Assembly (NCBI GenBank): GCA_001462345.1
Contig: LIUM01000008.1
Span: forward strand, 36,911-100,910
Length of the DNA stretch: 64,000 bases
Origin: Fibrobacteria bacterium AD312
GTDB lineage: Bacteria; Fibrobacterota; Fibrobacteria; Fibrobacterales; Fibrobacteraceae
Direction: 5' to 3'
Numbering within the stretch: the stretch's first letter is position 1; every line of letters begins with the position of its first letter. Shown here in pieces: positions 41,651 through 50,797 of the stretch. The notes under the pieces are model-generated. The model had not been told where the DNA came from. It did not search any database and saw nothing but the letters and a program-made list of their open reading frames with translations. The position numbers and the translations under genes were made by a program.

Positions 41651-44077
41651 ATGATTAAAACCCTAGCGATGGGTTGTTTTTTTCTTCTTTTTGGCTGTTC
41701 TGAAGATCCTCAAAAACCTGAGGTAAATGATTCAAGCAGTTCAAATATTTCTAATGGGGCGTCTTCTGGAACGCCCCTTTCTTCAGGTAGTTTAAGTAAT
41801 TCTTCTTCCTCAAACCAAGGGACTTCTTCTGGGCAAGTAGGGTCTTCTTCTTCGGCCATTGTTCCTAGTGACTCTACTCCTACTTGGGTTGGGCAGTCGG
41901 CTTTAATCATTACAGAAATTAATCCGATTAATTATATCTGGTTTGATGAGACTGGTGCAGATCCAGGTTGGGTTGAAATATACAATGCTGGGTCTGTTAC
42001 AGCAAATTTGAATGGTTATTCTCTTGTGGAAAATTTAGCTGAACCACGTAAATGGATTTTTGGTGACGAGACCATTGGGCCAAAACAATTTAGGACCGTT
42101 TTCTGTGATAAAAAGGATCTACGTGTCGCTCCAGAAGGAGATGATACTGATAAACTTCATTTCCGAACACATACGAATTGGAAGTTGGAAAAAGATAGTG
42201 GAACGATTTATTTGATTGATTACAATTGGAATATTCGAGATTCTGTAAAATATCCTACTTTAGATCCTGGCGTTAGTTGGGGACGTGTTGATGGTGGAGG
42301 TTGGAAGTATTTTGCAAAACCCACTCCAGAAAAAAAGAATACAGAGTCAGATCCATATGTAGATATTTCCGAGCCTGTTATTTTTGGCGATCGTCAAGCA
42401 GGTTTTTATAGTGAAGCCATCTCATTAAACCCGCCAACATCGCCTGATGGTGCCTCCGTTCGCTGTACTTTTGATGGTTCTCTACCAGATAAAAACACGC
42501 CTGTGTTTTCAACGGCTAAAACATTAGATAGTACTACAGTTGTTCGTTGTGGTGCATTTAAAGATGGTTTATTGACCAAAAAGATTGTAACGAACACTTA
42601 TTTCATTAAAGAATCGATTGCAATGCCTATTATTTCGATTGCTGTTGATCCTTATGATATGTTTGATTCTGCTAATGGGTATTATTCTCAAGGCATTGCT
42701 AGTTGTGCTGAACCTTGTTATGATGCAAATTACTGGCAGGATATAGAACTTCCTATTCATGTAGAGTATTTTGAAACTTCAAATGTGGGGGCTCCTCGTG
42801 CTTGGAATATTGAAGCTGGTCTTTCTATTATGGGCGGTTGGAGTCGTTATAATGAAAAGAAATCGGTAGCCATTTCAATGCGCGAACAATACCAAGATGG
42901 CCGTTTACAATACCCTCTTTTTGAAACTCGTCCAGAGAATAGTAAATTTAAGAGTTTTAATTTAAGAAACAATGGAAATAGATTTTACTTTGATTATGTA
43001 GAAGATGCGATGGGGGGTGCCTTATTAGAAGGATCTGGAGTAGATTACCAACGTTCTCGTCAAGTGATTGTCTTTTATAATGGAGAGTATTGGGGTATTC
43101 ATGATATGCGTGAACGCATAAATGAACATTATGTGGAGACGAATTATGGTATTGATGCCTCTACTGTGGATGCCGTTAAGCATACTAATCGTTCAGTAAC
43201 AGCCAATGGTGGTACAATAGATGGCTATGTGGCTATGCTTGATTTTGTAAATGCAAATGATTTTTCAGAAGCAGGGAGTGCTGCTTATGAAACGATTCGA
43301 GCCATGGTAGATGTTGGAAGCTATGCTGATTATATGGCTGCTCAGATTTTCTATCAAAATGGGGATTGGCCAAATAATAATGTGCGTGCTTGGCGGTCTG
43401 CTCCTGAGCACCCATGGAAGTTTGTCGTTTTCGATCTAGATCATGGCTTTAATTTTGAATGGACAGTATCTGGTTTTGGATCATGGGTCAATATGTTTGA
43501 CTGGATTGAACAGGGTGGCCAAGATAATTGCGCTAATGCAGGTTGTTTTGCTCAGATTTATAATAAATTGATCAAAAACCCTGATTTTAAACGATTGTTT
43601 ATTCATCGTTCTGCAGTAATGCTTAAAAATTACGTGACTTCTGCTCGAGTGGATTCAATTACTGATGCTATGGTTTCTAAAATACCAGAAACAGAAAGGG
43701 ATCGTGATCTTGAACGTTGGCCTCGTTATAAAGGGAACTTTTCTTACTCTGGCTCAAAGTTGAAAGAGTTTGGGCAACAAAGAGAAGGCATTGTTTGGGA
43801 TGAATATCGCTCCGAATTTGATTTATCTTCTGATGTAACCGTTTCTATTCAATCGACTGGTGATGGAATTGTTTTGATGGAAGGAATGACTTTACCACCA
43901 AGAAATGCAACGAAAACAAATTATACTGGAACGTTCTTTGGCGGGATTGACATGCAATTAACGGCTATTCCTACTCAAGCGGGAGCTACTTTTATAAAGT
44001 GGGAAGATGGCACCACAGCTAATCCTCGCCTAGTGACTCCAACAGAAGGAGCTACTTATATTGCCACATTTAAGTAG
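41651..44077 (+). CDS. CotH-kinase lipoprotein with lamin-tail domain
   Basis: An 808-residue surface lipoprotein (signal MIKTLAMGCFFLLFGC, lipobox LFGC). A Ser/Asn/Gly linker (about residues 25-80) leads to a lamin-tail domain (about 85-225, ITEINPINYIWFDETGADPGWVEIYN). A small chitobiase-like beta domain follows (about 240-325, SVRCTFDGSLPDKNTPVF). The CotH kinase-like core (about 330-660) has GGWSRYNEKKS, YWGIHDMRERI, NGDWPNNNVRAW and FDLDHGF. The end is a bacterial-repeat beta domain. CotH phosphorylates coat proteins in Bacillus; here the target is unknown. I prefer ATG 41651; a frame upstream to 41597 is open but weak. Confidence 0.85.
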   Translation: MIKTLAMGCFFLLFGCSEDPQKPEVNDSSSSNISNGASSGTPLSSGSLSNSSSSNQGTSSGQVGSSSSAIVPSDSTPTWVGQSALIITEINPINYIWFDETGADPGWVEIYNAGSVTANLNGYSLVENLAEPRKWIFGDETIGPKQFRTVFCDKKDLRVAPEGDDTDKLHFRTHTNWKLEKDSGTIYLIDYNWNIRDSVKYPTLDPGVSWGRVDGGGWKYFAKPTPEKKNTESDPYVDISEPVIFGDRQAGFYSEAISLNPPTSPDGASVRCTFDGSLPDKNTPVFSTAKTLDSTTVVRCGAFKDGLLTKKIVTNTYFIKESIAMPIISIAVDPYDMFDSANGYYSQGIASCAEPCYDANYWQDIELPIHVEYFETSNVGAPRAWNIEAGLSIMGGWSRYNEKKSVAISMREQYQDGRLQYPLFETRPENSKFKSFNLRNNGNRFYFDYVEDAMGGALLEGSGVDYQRSRQVIVFYNGEYWGIHDMRERINEHYVETNYGIDASTVDAVKHTNRSVTANGGTIDGYVAMLDFVNANDFSEAGSAAYETIRAMVDVGSYADYMAAQIFYQNGDWPNNNVRAWRSAPEHPWKFVVFDLDHGFNFEWTVSGFGSWVNMFDWIEQGGQDNCANAGCFAQIYNKLIKNPDFKRLFIHRSAVMLKNYVTSARVDSITDAMVSKIPETERDRDLERWPRYKGNFSYSGSKLKEFGQQREGIVWDEYRSEFDLSSDVTVSIQSTGDGIVLMEGMTLPPRNATKTNYTGTFFGGIDMQLTAIPTQAGATFIKWEDGTTANPRLVTPTEGATYIATFK

Positions 44078-44122
44078 CATACAGAAAAAACATTTTGAAT
44101 AGAAAAAAGAGTTTTTGTTTTG

Positions 44123-44153
44123 AAAAAGGCAACGTCATGGGCGTTGTCTTTTT
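44123..44153 (+). terminator. intrinsic terminator after the CotH gene
   Basis: AAAAAGGCAACG pairs with CGTTGTCTTTTT (one wobble) around TCATGGG. It also sits just upstream of menG. Confidence 0.85.
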
Positions 44154-44165
44154 ATCTTTAAGGTT

Positions 44166-44861
44166 ATGGTTAGTCCGATAAGAAAAATGTTTGATGGTAT
44201 TGCTCATCGGTATGATTTTCTAAATCATGCATTGAGCCTTTTTAGGGATGTGGCATGGCGTAAGGCAAGTTGTCGGATGCTTCGAAATAAGGCGCCCTCT
44301 TTGGTTAATTTACTTGATTTATGTGGTGGTACTGGAGACTTTGCAAAAACGTATGCACAAGAACTCGGGATGCCTAAATGCAGCGTGATAGGAGACTTTT
44401 CTTATGGGATGCTTTACCGTTCTGTACTGAAGTCCAAAGAGTCCTTTGCAGTGCAAATGGACGCTCTAAAAACGCCTTTCCCCGGAGCTCTTTTTGATGT
44501 GATTCTTAATGGTTTTGGAATGAGAAACTTACCAGATGCCTCTCTTGGTTTAGATGAAGTCAAACGCATTTTAAAGCCAGGGGGCTATTTTGTGACGCTT
44601 GAATTTTTTGCCCCTTCCAATTGGTTTAGTCGTTTCTTTTATAATGTCTTGGCTCCGATTTTTATTCCTATCGTGGGCGCCTTTTTTAGTGGAAAAAAAG
44701 AGGCTTATGAATATTTAGTTCGTTCTGTTCGTGGTTTTTTGACGGTAGAAAATTATGTTCTGCTGGCTCAACAGAAAGGCTTTGAGGTAGAAGAAGTAAA
44801 GGCTTGTGATTTCGGGATTGCTTATCGAGTGTTGATTAAAAAGAAAGAAGAAAGATTATGA
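44166..44861 (+). CDS. menG: menaquinone/ubiquinone-type C-methyltransferase (UbiE/MenG)
   Basis: A 231-residue SAM methyltransferase for the final ring methylation of menaquinone. Family marks are RKMFDGIAHRYDFLNHALSL at the start, LLDLCGGTGDFAKTYA (SAM site), NGFGMRNLPDASLGLDEVKR and RILKPGGYFVTLEF. It is cotranscribed with ubiX (ATGA overlap) and ubiA. With mqnB/mqnD elsewhere in the window, this must be the menaquinone version, since no ubiquinone gene is seen. Confidence 0.92.
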   Translation: MVSPIRKMFDGIAHRYDFLNHALSLFRDVAWRKASCRMLRNKAPSLVNLLDLCGGTGDFAKTYAQELGMPKCSVIGDFSYGMLYRSVLKSKESFAVQMDALKTPFPGALFDVILNGFGMRNLPDASLGLDEVKRILKPGGYFVTLEFFAPSNWFSRFFYNVLAPIFIPIVGAFFSGKKEAYEYLVRSVRGFLTVENYVLLAQQKGFEVEEVKACDFGIAYRVLIKKKEERL

Positions 44862-45418
44862 AAAAACGAATTATTCTTGGCGTGACAGGAGCTTCTGGTT
44901 GCATTTATGCCACTAGGCTTGCGATGCACTTAAAAAATAAAGGGCACGAAGTTCATCTTATTCCAACACAAACAGCAAAGCTCGTGATTGACTATGAAAA
45001 ACAATCAAAACTTTATGATTGGTGTGACAAGGTTTTTCAAATAGACGATTTTTTTGAAGAGGCTGCGAGTGGAAGCTCTTCTTATGATGGAATGGCAATT
45101 GTTCCTTGTTCAATGGGGACTTTAGCTAAAGTGAGTACAGGTGTCGCTGATAATTTATTAGTGCGAAGTGCAGATGTGTGCTTAAAAGAAAATCGACCTT
45201 TAGTGATTGTACCTAGAGAAATGCCTTACAATTTGATTCACCTTGAAAACATGGTGAAGCTATTTCATGCACGAGCTTGTATTGTTTCAGCAAGCCCTGC
45301 CTTTTACAGAAATCCAACGACGATTGAAGAATTGGTAGATACGGTTATTGCAAAAGTTTTATCTCACTTGAAAATCGAACATGATTTATCGCCAGATTGG
45401 AAAGGACATCATGCTTAA
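44858..45418 (+). CDS. ubiX: UbiX-type flavin prenyltransferase (MqnM-like)
   Basis: A 186-residue flavoprotein that makes prenyl-FMN for UbiD-family decarboxylases. Markers are ILGVTGASGCIYATRLA, MAIVPCSMGTLAKVSTGVAD, NLLVRSADVCLKE and LVIVPREMP. It overlaps menG by four and ubiA by eight bases. In the futalosine pathway the decarboxylation of the prenylated naphthoate needs a UbiD-like enzyme (MqnL) with prenyl-FMN from this kind of enzyme (MqnM). No UbiD gene is in the window. Confidence 0.93.
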   Translation: MKKRIILGVTGASGCIYATRLAMHLKNKGHEVHLIPTQTAKLVIDYEKQSKLYDWCDKVFQIDDFFEEAASGSSSYDGMAIVPCSMGTLAKVSTGVADNLLVRSADVCLKENRPLVIVPREMPYNLIHLENMVKLFHARACIVSASPAFYRNPTTIEELVDTVIAKVLSHLKIEHDLSPDWKGHHA

Positions 45419-46304
45419 AAAAATATTAGAGTTTGGGCACTTAGTCCGTTTTAGCCATACTTTGTTTGCGATGCCTTTTGCGCTTGCTTCTATGTGGGTG
45501 GCTGCAAATGGATTTGAAGGAATGTCTTTTTTAGAAATTCTAAAAATAGTTTTGTTGATTGTGGGGTGTATGGTCACGGCTCGTAATGGGGCGATGTCTT
45601 TTAATAGGTTTGCGGATGCTGACTTTGATGCAAAAAATCCAAGAACGGCGTCAAGGCATTTGCCCGCAGGTAAAATAAAGAAAAAGAGTGTCATTGCTTT
45701 CGTAATTGTAAACGGTGTTTTGTTTATTACGTTTGCTTATTTCTTGAATTTTTTGGCTTTTGCTTTTGCTTTGCCTGTGTTCCTTTTATTACTTTCTTAT
45801 TCTTTTTGGAAACGTTTTTCGTTTTTATGCCATTGGTATTTAGGCTTTGCAATAGGAATGAGTCCATTAGGGGCATGGATCGCTGTACGTGGAGAGTTTT
45901 CTTTATTCCCGATTTTTATGTCTATTATACTTGCTCTATGGATGGGTGGGTTTGATATTATTTATGCCACACAAGATGAAAAGATTGATAAAGATATGGG
46001 ATTGCACTCGGTTCCAGCAAAATTTGGACGAGTTAAGGCTCTTCGGATTGCCTTAGCAAGTCATTTATTGATGCTTTTTGTTTGTGCTGCATTTGGGTAT
46101 TATTATAGTTTAGGTATAGTTTGGTTGGTCGTGGTCTTGTTAATGACAGCTTCTATTATATATATTCATTTATATAGAAAGACTGATGATCTAGATGCCA
46201 TGAATCGAGACTTTTTTTTAGCGAATGTTTTGATTAGTGTGCTTGTGATGATTGGTTTAATTCTTTGGATTACCATGGGAGGTACTGTTTATGGCTTGGT
46301 CTAA
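45411..46304 (+). CDS. mqnP: UbiA-family prenyltransferase (MqnP-like)
   Basis: A 297-residue membrane prenyltransferase with about eight TMs. Both metal-diphosphate motifs are intact: NRFADADFDAKNPRTASR (first Asp-rich motif) and DIIYATQDEKIDKDMGLHS (second). ATG 45411 has AAAGGA six bases upstream; the frame extends further to 45381 but would overlap ubiX more. Position with menG and ubiX points to prenylation of the 1,4-dihydroxy-6-naphthoate made by MqnD (MqnP), rather than MenA or UbiA. The gene symbol is inferred from context. Confidence 0.85.
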   Translation: MLKKILEFGHLVRFSHTLFAMPFALASMWVAANGFEGMSFLEILKIVLLIVGCMVTARNGAMSFNRFADADFDAKNPRTASRHLPAGKIKKKSVIAFVIVNGVLFITFAYFLNFLAFAFALPVFLLLLSYSFWKRFSFLCHWYLGFAIGMSPLGAWIAVRGEFSLFPIFMSIILALWMGGFDIIYATQDEKIDKDMGLHSVPAKFGRVKALRIALASHLLMLFVCAAFGYYYSLGIVWLVVVLLMTASIIYIHLYRKTDDLDAMNRDFFLANVLISVLVMIGLILWITMGGTVYGLV

Positions 46305-46500
46305 TCAAGAGAAACGTTCTATTTTTCAAAAAGCGAGTATGTTTTTTGGCTTAATCTCAGGAGTTCTTGTGATTCTTGTGGAATTAAAAATGTTTGAGGG
46401 CACTGCTTATGTCTTTGTGGATAATCTTTTAACGGTGCTTGTTGTTGTGCTTGCCGCTTGCTTAGCTGGTAATATGTACTTTAAAAAGCCAGAAGAATAG
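46291..46500 (+). CDS. small two-TM membrane protein
   Basis: A 69-residue protein with two hydrophobic segments (about residues 17-33 and 42-62) and a basic/acidic tail KKPEE. GGGAGG lies eight bases upstream of ATG 46291, inside the mqnP end. It overlaps mqnP by 14 bases and so is part of the menaquinone operon. I do not recognise a family. Confidence 0.6.
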   Translation: MAWSNQEKRSIFQKASMFFGLISGVLVILVELKMFEGTAYVFVDNLLTVLVVVLAACLAGNMYFKKPEE

Positions 46501-46605
46501 ATTTGTAAAATACACGTAAAGTAAGTATAGAACAGATATATATTGGTGTAATGTTCAACCAGAAGAAATTATGAATCAAATGATGCTTGATTTAAAACTG
46601 AAGTC

Positions 46606-47388
46606 TCAAATTTCTAAGTCTCCTGCATAGACCGTGATGATTTCTCCACTCTCTTTTTGAAATAAAAGGCTGCCATCATTATTGATATTATAAATAGTCC
46701 CTGAGATGGAGTTCCCGAATTCTACGACGCGAGCTTTTTTGCCAAGAAAATTTTCCATTTGAAGCCATTCGTTTTTCCAAGGAAGAAAGCCTTCTGCTTT
46801 AAGTTTTTGGAGAGCGAGTTCTAATTTGGAAATAAATAACTGAAGTAAATAAGAACGGTTTAACGTTTTTCGGGTGATTATTTTCAGGCTAGTTGCTGGA
46901 CGCCCAATGTTTTCAAGGTCAGAAGGGCCTGTATTGACGTTTAATCCGATTCCTAAAGAGAGAAAAGATTCTTTATTAAAGACGAATCGTTCAGAAATAA
47001 TACCACAAATTTTTTGTTGATTCCACAATAAATCATTTGGCCATTTGACTGCCACAAGGATGTTATAATCTTTTAGAATTTGAGCTAAAGAGATCGCGGC
47101 TATTTGGGTGATTTGCGAAAAATAAGACTCTTGAATGCCTGCGAGAGGAATAAATAAATTGAAGTATAAATTTTTGTTGACTGGAGATACCCAAGGACGA
47201 TTGTGTCTGCCATGGCCAGCTGTTTGTGAGTTCGCGACAATAAGAGTGCCTGGATGAAGTTCTTGAAAGTGATTATGTAGGTATAAATGAGTGCTTTCAA
47301 TATTTTCAAAAAGAATGGCGGGAGCCCCATGCAAACCTTGGAGATTCCAGGTAGAAAAAGGCTTGTCTTGATTAAATAAAAAGGGCAT
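46606..47388 (-). CDS. birA: biotin-[acetyl-CoA-carboxylase] ligase
   Basis: A 260-residue BPL that attaches biotin to carrier proteins. It has ENIESTHLYLHNH, the AMP/biotin loop GHGRHNRPWVSP (usual GRGRxGRxW), VKWPNDLLWNQQKICGI and GIGLNVNT. There is no N-terminal helix-turn-helix, so it should not act as a repressor. It is last in a minus-strand run ybbR-tsaD-ORF-birA, five bases after the preceding gene. Confidence 0.93.
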   Translation of the reverse strand: MPFLFNQDKPFSTWNLQGLHGAPAILFENIESTHLYLHNHFQELHPGTLIVANSQTAGHGRHNRPWVSPVNKNLYFNLFIPLAGIQESYFSQITQIAAISLAQILKDYNILVAVKWPNDLLWNQQKICGIISERFVFNKESFLSLGIGLNVNTGPSDLENIGRPATSLKIITRKTLNRSYLLQLFISKLELALQKLKAEGFLPWKNEWLQMENFLGKKARVVEFGNSISGTIYNINNDGSLLFQKESGEIITVYAGDLEI

Positions 47389-47393
47389 AGATG

Positions 47394-47825
47394 TTATTTA
47401 TCTCGCTCTTCATCTTCCAGTGCTTTTAATGCTTCTTCAGGGAAAATAGCAAAGTATTCTCTCTTTTTATCTTCAAAAAGTTGGAGCATTCGTTCTTGTT
47501 CAAATTGCTCGCGATCAATATTTTGCATAAAGAATTCGTCTCGAGCAAAGTCTCTTGTGGTGAGAAGCGTTTTCATCTCATCAGAAAGATCCATCTCACT
47601 CCATAAAACGTAATAGGAACCGATTGCCCCTTCACCAAAAATATCCACATTTAAAATGATATTATTGCTTTTAGATGTGTCTTGTATTTCAATTTTTGTC
47701 TCTTTTTTCTTCGGTGTATAAAGGGCTGTTTCTTGAGCAGATACAAAAGAAGATAAAAGAAGTATAACGGTAATGACTACAGGCATTCCGATAAGATCTA
47801 ATATATATAAGCTCTTCTTTTGCAA
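47394..47825 (-). CDS. exported protein of unknown function
   Basis: I place the start at TTG 47825: AGGGA is eight bases upstream, and the product begins MQKKSLYILDLIGMPVV and continues as a good signal peptide ending FVSAQ. A longer frame to 47918 would overlap tsaD by 22 bases, and ATG 47786 would also leave a signal. The mature part (about 115 residues) is acidic and helical near the end (EEALKALEDEERDK). No domain is recognised. It lies between tsaD and birA. Confidence 0.6.
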   Translation of the reverse strand: MQKKSLYILDLIGMPVVITVILLLSSFVSAQETALYTPKKKETKIEIQDTSKSNNIILNVDIFGEGAIGSYYVLWSEMDLSDEMKTLLTTRDFARDEFFMQNIDREQFEQERMLQLFEDKKREYFAIFPEEALKALEDEERDK

Positions 47826-47896
47826 AATAATATTCCCTAGCAAGACGTTTTTTTGCTCATCTATACTACTAATATAGTGTTTTTTTGTTTCAAAAA

Positions 47897-48904
47897 CTAT
47901 GGTGCTAAAGGCATCCAAGGTTTAACTTCTGAAATATTCAAAAGTGCGTGTTCTTGGGCACGTCGAATCGCTGCAGCAGCGATCATGGCTCCATTGTCCG
48001 TACTGAGTGCAGGTGTAGGAAAGTACAAATTAATTTGCTTTCGCTCACAATAAGCTTTTAGTTTGGAACGTAAGTGGGTATTGGCACTAACCCCACCTCC
48101 TACAAGGAGTGTTTTTAACTGAGTCTTTTTTAATGCCCAGATTGTTTTTGAAACTAAAATATCGACAATGGCTTCTTCTAAAGAGGCACAGATGTCATTA
48201 ATGTTTTCTTGAATGAATTCAGGGGTGTTGCTTTCTACGTATCTAAGAACCGACGTTTTTAAGCCACTAAATGAAAAATCTCCGTGATCATCATGTTTTA
48301 GGGCTCTCGGAAAGGCGTGAAATTTTCTATTTCCATTTGCCCCAAGCTTTCCAATTAAGGCTCCTGCAGGGTAAGGTAGACCTAATAATTTGCCGCATTT
48401 ATCAAATGCTTCTCCAGCGGCATCATCTCGAGTTCGTCCAAGCAAGGTATACTCAAAATTAGCGTTTTCAACAACTAATTCAGTATGCCCTCCAGATACA
48501 GTCAGAGTTAAGAAAGGAGGCTTTAGATTAGGGTTCGACAGCCAAGCGGCACTCAGATGCCCTTCTAAATGATTTACGCCATAGGAGGGGATTCCTAAAT
48601 CTTTTGCAAGGCCTTTAGCAAAGCTTGCGCCTACAAGTAATGGTCCCATTAATCCAGGACCTGCTGTAAAGGCTATGGCTCCAATATCATTTAGTGAAAT
48701 ATGAGCTTCTTTTACTGCTTTCTGGACAATGACTGCAATCTTTTGTAGATGTGCCCTAGCAGCGATTTCTGGAACCACACCCCCGTAGAGATTGTGTTCT
48801 TCAATTTGACTGTAAAGTGGGTTTGATAATATTTTAACTGGATTATCTTCTAAAACAGCACAAGCGGTTTCATCACAACTAGATTCAATGCCAAGCCAGA
48901 TCAT
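47897..48904 (-). CDS. tsaD: tRNA N6-adenosine threonylcarbamoyltransferase TsaD
   Basis: TsaD transfers threonylcarbamoyl to A37 of tRNAs that read ANN codons. The 335-residue protein has the ASKHA motifs LGIESSCDETACAVL, VVPEIAARAHL with its metal-binding His, GVNHLEGHLSAAW, and TLTVSGGHTELV. It ends with NTHLRSKL and the DNGAMIAAA block. It overlaps ybbR by four bases (ATGA). Confidence 0.97.
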   Translation of the reverse strand: MIWLGIESSCDETACAVLEDNPVKILSNPLYSQIEEHNLYGGVVPEIAARAHLQKIAVIVQKAVKEAHISLNDIGAIAFTAGPGLMGPLLVGASFAKGLAKDLGIPSYGVNHLEGHLSAAWLSNPNLKPPFLTLTVSGGHTELVVENANFEYTLLGRTRDDAAGEAFDKCGKLLGLPYPAGALIGKLGANGNRKFHAFPRALKHDDHGDFSFSGLKTSVLRYVESNTPEFIQENINDICASLEEAIVDILVSKTIWALKKTQLKTLLVGGGVSANTHLRSKLKAYCERKQINLYFPTPALSTDNGAMIAAAAIRRAQEHALLNISEVKPWMPLAP

Positions 48905-49860
48905 GGAGCGATTCCTTTGGAGGAAGCAGTACTATCTAGTTCGATTGTTTTAAGAGAAAATTTTTCTGGTTGTACTCTTGTACTTTGAATGGTTTTTTGG
49001 ATTCGAACAGTAGGGGCTAAGCTATCGGCATCTTCAATAGCAAAACGATTAAATTCAATGATTAATTCAATGTCTTTGTTGTTTAAACTGTCAAGAATTT
49101 TCTTACCACCAGTGATCTCTACAGAGGCCTCGTTCGGAGAGATCCTGTACTTTTTTCGATCATAAATGCCAATGAGTTGCACGGGCACTTTGTTCACTTT
49201 TATTCTGGTGACTGGTTCTATCTCTAATTCGAGTTCTACAGTAGAGTCCGCGGTGAGAATATTAGAAGGAATATGACTAAGGTCAAGATCTAGCTTAAAG
49301 GTGTTGTTTTCGCGTAGTTTAGTTAAACGTTCTTTTGTGGTTTGTACTTCATAGATTCGCATGAGCGCTTTCCGTGCACCGCGCAAAGTAAGTTCACTTG
49401 GTTTGAGTGTAGGCTCTTTCATCAACATATAGCCTGAATCGAGCTCTACTTCTACGGCAAGTTTAATAGGAACCGTATGAGATACTTTAGTGTCAAATTC
49501 CAATTCAAACACAGAAACTTCAGTTGGCCCTAAATAGCGAACATTAGGAAAACTTGGTGAACTGAAGTGCTTTGAGGTGATTTCAAATCGTTGAAGTCCA
49601 AGAGGAACATTGTGAAGATCTAAAGTAATAAAGGCTCCATTCTCGTTGAGATTATGTAATTTTATTAAATCAAAAGCCTTGCCTTCGACACGAATTTCAA
49701 TAGTTTCAGGAGGTTTTGTTACCAAGGCTAAGTTTTCAGGTAGTCTTGACAATATAAGCGGAACTTCCATTTCAAGCGAATAGTCTTTTAATGAAATGGC
49801 GTACAGCCATAACGCGATTCCGCAAATAAGAGCAATGATCTTTAATCCAATATGTTTCAT
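48901..49860 (-). CDS. ybbR: YbbR-domain membrane protein (CdaR-like)
   Basis: A 319-residue protein with an N-terminal TM (IGLKIIALICGIALWLYAI) followed by about three YbbR repeats, for example VPLILSRLPENLALVTKPP and PIKLAVEVELDSGYMLMKE. In Firmicutes YbbR/CdaR regulates the diadenylate cyclase CdaA. No cyclase is adjacent here, so the role is uncertain. It starts only 43 bases from ftsX, which runs the other way. Confidence 0.88.
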   Translation of the reverse strand: MKHIGLKIIALICGIALWLYAISLKDYSLEMEVPLILSRLPENLALVTKPPETIEIRVEGKAFDLIKLHNLNENGAFITLDLHNVPLGLQRFEITSKHFSSPSFPNVRYLGPTEVSVFELEFDTKVSHTVPIKLAVEVELDSGYMLMKEPTLKPSELTLRGARKALMRIYEVQTTKERLTKLRENNTFKLDLDLSHIPSNILTADSTVELELEIEPVTRIKVNKVPVQLIGIYDRKKYRISPNEASVEITGGKKILDSLNNKDIELIIEFNRFAIEDADSLAPTVRIQKTIQSTRVQPEKFSLKTIELDSTASSKGIAP

Positions 49861-49903
49861 AAATAGCCAATTTCGTTTTTCAAAATTTAGTTATATTCAA
49901 ACG

Positions 49904-50791
49904 GTGTTTAGTCAGATAGGATACTTAATATCGGAAACTTTCCGTAGTTTAAAGCAACACCAGACAGTGATCTTACCGTCTTTGGTGACTATCTTCCTTT
50001 GTTCTTTACTTTTATCGGCTAGTTTTGTCACTTTTTTAGGCGTTTTCCGTGTGATTTCAGTGGAAAAGTCTTTATATAAGGTGGAGGCATTCTTAAAAGA
50101 ATCGGTTTCAGAAAAATCGGTGTCGTCTATTAAGTTAGATCTTTATAAAATAAAATGGGTCGATTCTGTCGAGTATATTAGTGCAACGGCTGCTTTAGAG
50201 GATTTTAAAAAACACTTCTCTGGAGAGATGCTTTCTTTAGTTTCAGATAATCCTTTACCAGCCTCTTTTAGACTAACTCTACAGGATCGTTATAAAACCC
50301 CTTTTTATTTGAATTCCTTGTCCAATGAGCTTTCTAGTAATCCTCTTTTTGATGCCGTTCAAGCCCCAGTGGCTTGGGTAGAACGATTGTCTTCGTGGAA
50401 GTTTTCTCTTTTATTTTGGCCTTTCGCCATTAGCTTTTTATTGCTAATGACGCTATCTTTAATCATTGGAAATTCTGTTCGCCTTTCTTTATTTTCAAGA
50501 AAAATTTTGGTTGAAAACATGAAGTATGCTGGTGGCAGTTCTTTCTTTATTGTTTTCCCCTTTGTCTTAGAGGGCTTAATACAAGGTTTAGTCGGTAGTT
50601 TGCTTTCTGTATTTTTCTTTATCTTCGTTTTTAATTCATTACAAGATCTTTTGCCAGTAGCAGCTATTTATTTAAGTGGTTATGGCTGGATGCTTTTCTT
50701 AGTGGTTTTATTAGTCACTTTTTTATCTGTTTATTTTAGTTGGCGTTCTGTATCTCGCTTTCTTTTAAGTGATCGTGCTGGGAGCACCTAA
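49904..50791 (+). CDS. ftsX: cell-division protein FtsX
   Basis: FtsX is the membrane part of the FtsEX complex that activates cell-wall hydrolases. From GTG 49904 the protein has 295 residues: TM1 at about 28-50 and an extracellular loop (with VEKSLYKVEAFLKESVS). Three further TMs follow in the last 130 residues, including ILVENMKYAGGSSFFIV, which is typical of FtsX. The start is GTG; no clear SD is visible, and frames further upstream enter ybbR. ftsE is not adjacent. An EnvC-like gene follows in six bases, matching the FtsEX-EnvC pathway. Confidence 0.9.
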   Translation: MFSQIGYLISETFRSLKQHQTVILPSLVTIFLCSLLLSASFVTFLGVFRVISVEKSLYKVEAFLKESVSEKSVSSIKLDLYKIKWVDSVEYISATAALEDFKKHFSGEMLSLVSDNPLPASFRLTLQDRYKTPFYLNSLSNELSSNPLFDAVQAPVAWVERLSSWKFSLLFWPFAISFLLLMTLSLIIGNSVRLSLFSRKILVENMKYAGGSSFFIVFPFVLEGLIQGLVGSLLSVFFFIFVFNSLQDLLPVAAIYLSGYGWMLFLVVLLVTFLSVYFSWRSVSRFLLSDRAGST

Positions 50792-50797
50792 ACACTG

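Noticed and set aside
47826..47918. longer form of the 47394 gene
   Set aside because: It would overlap tsaD and put a soluble stretch before the signal peptide; TTG 47825 has AGGGA at good spacing.
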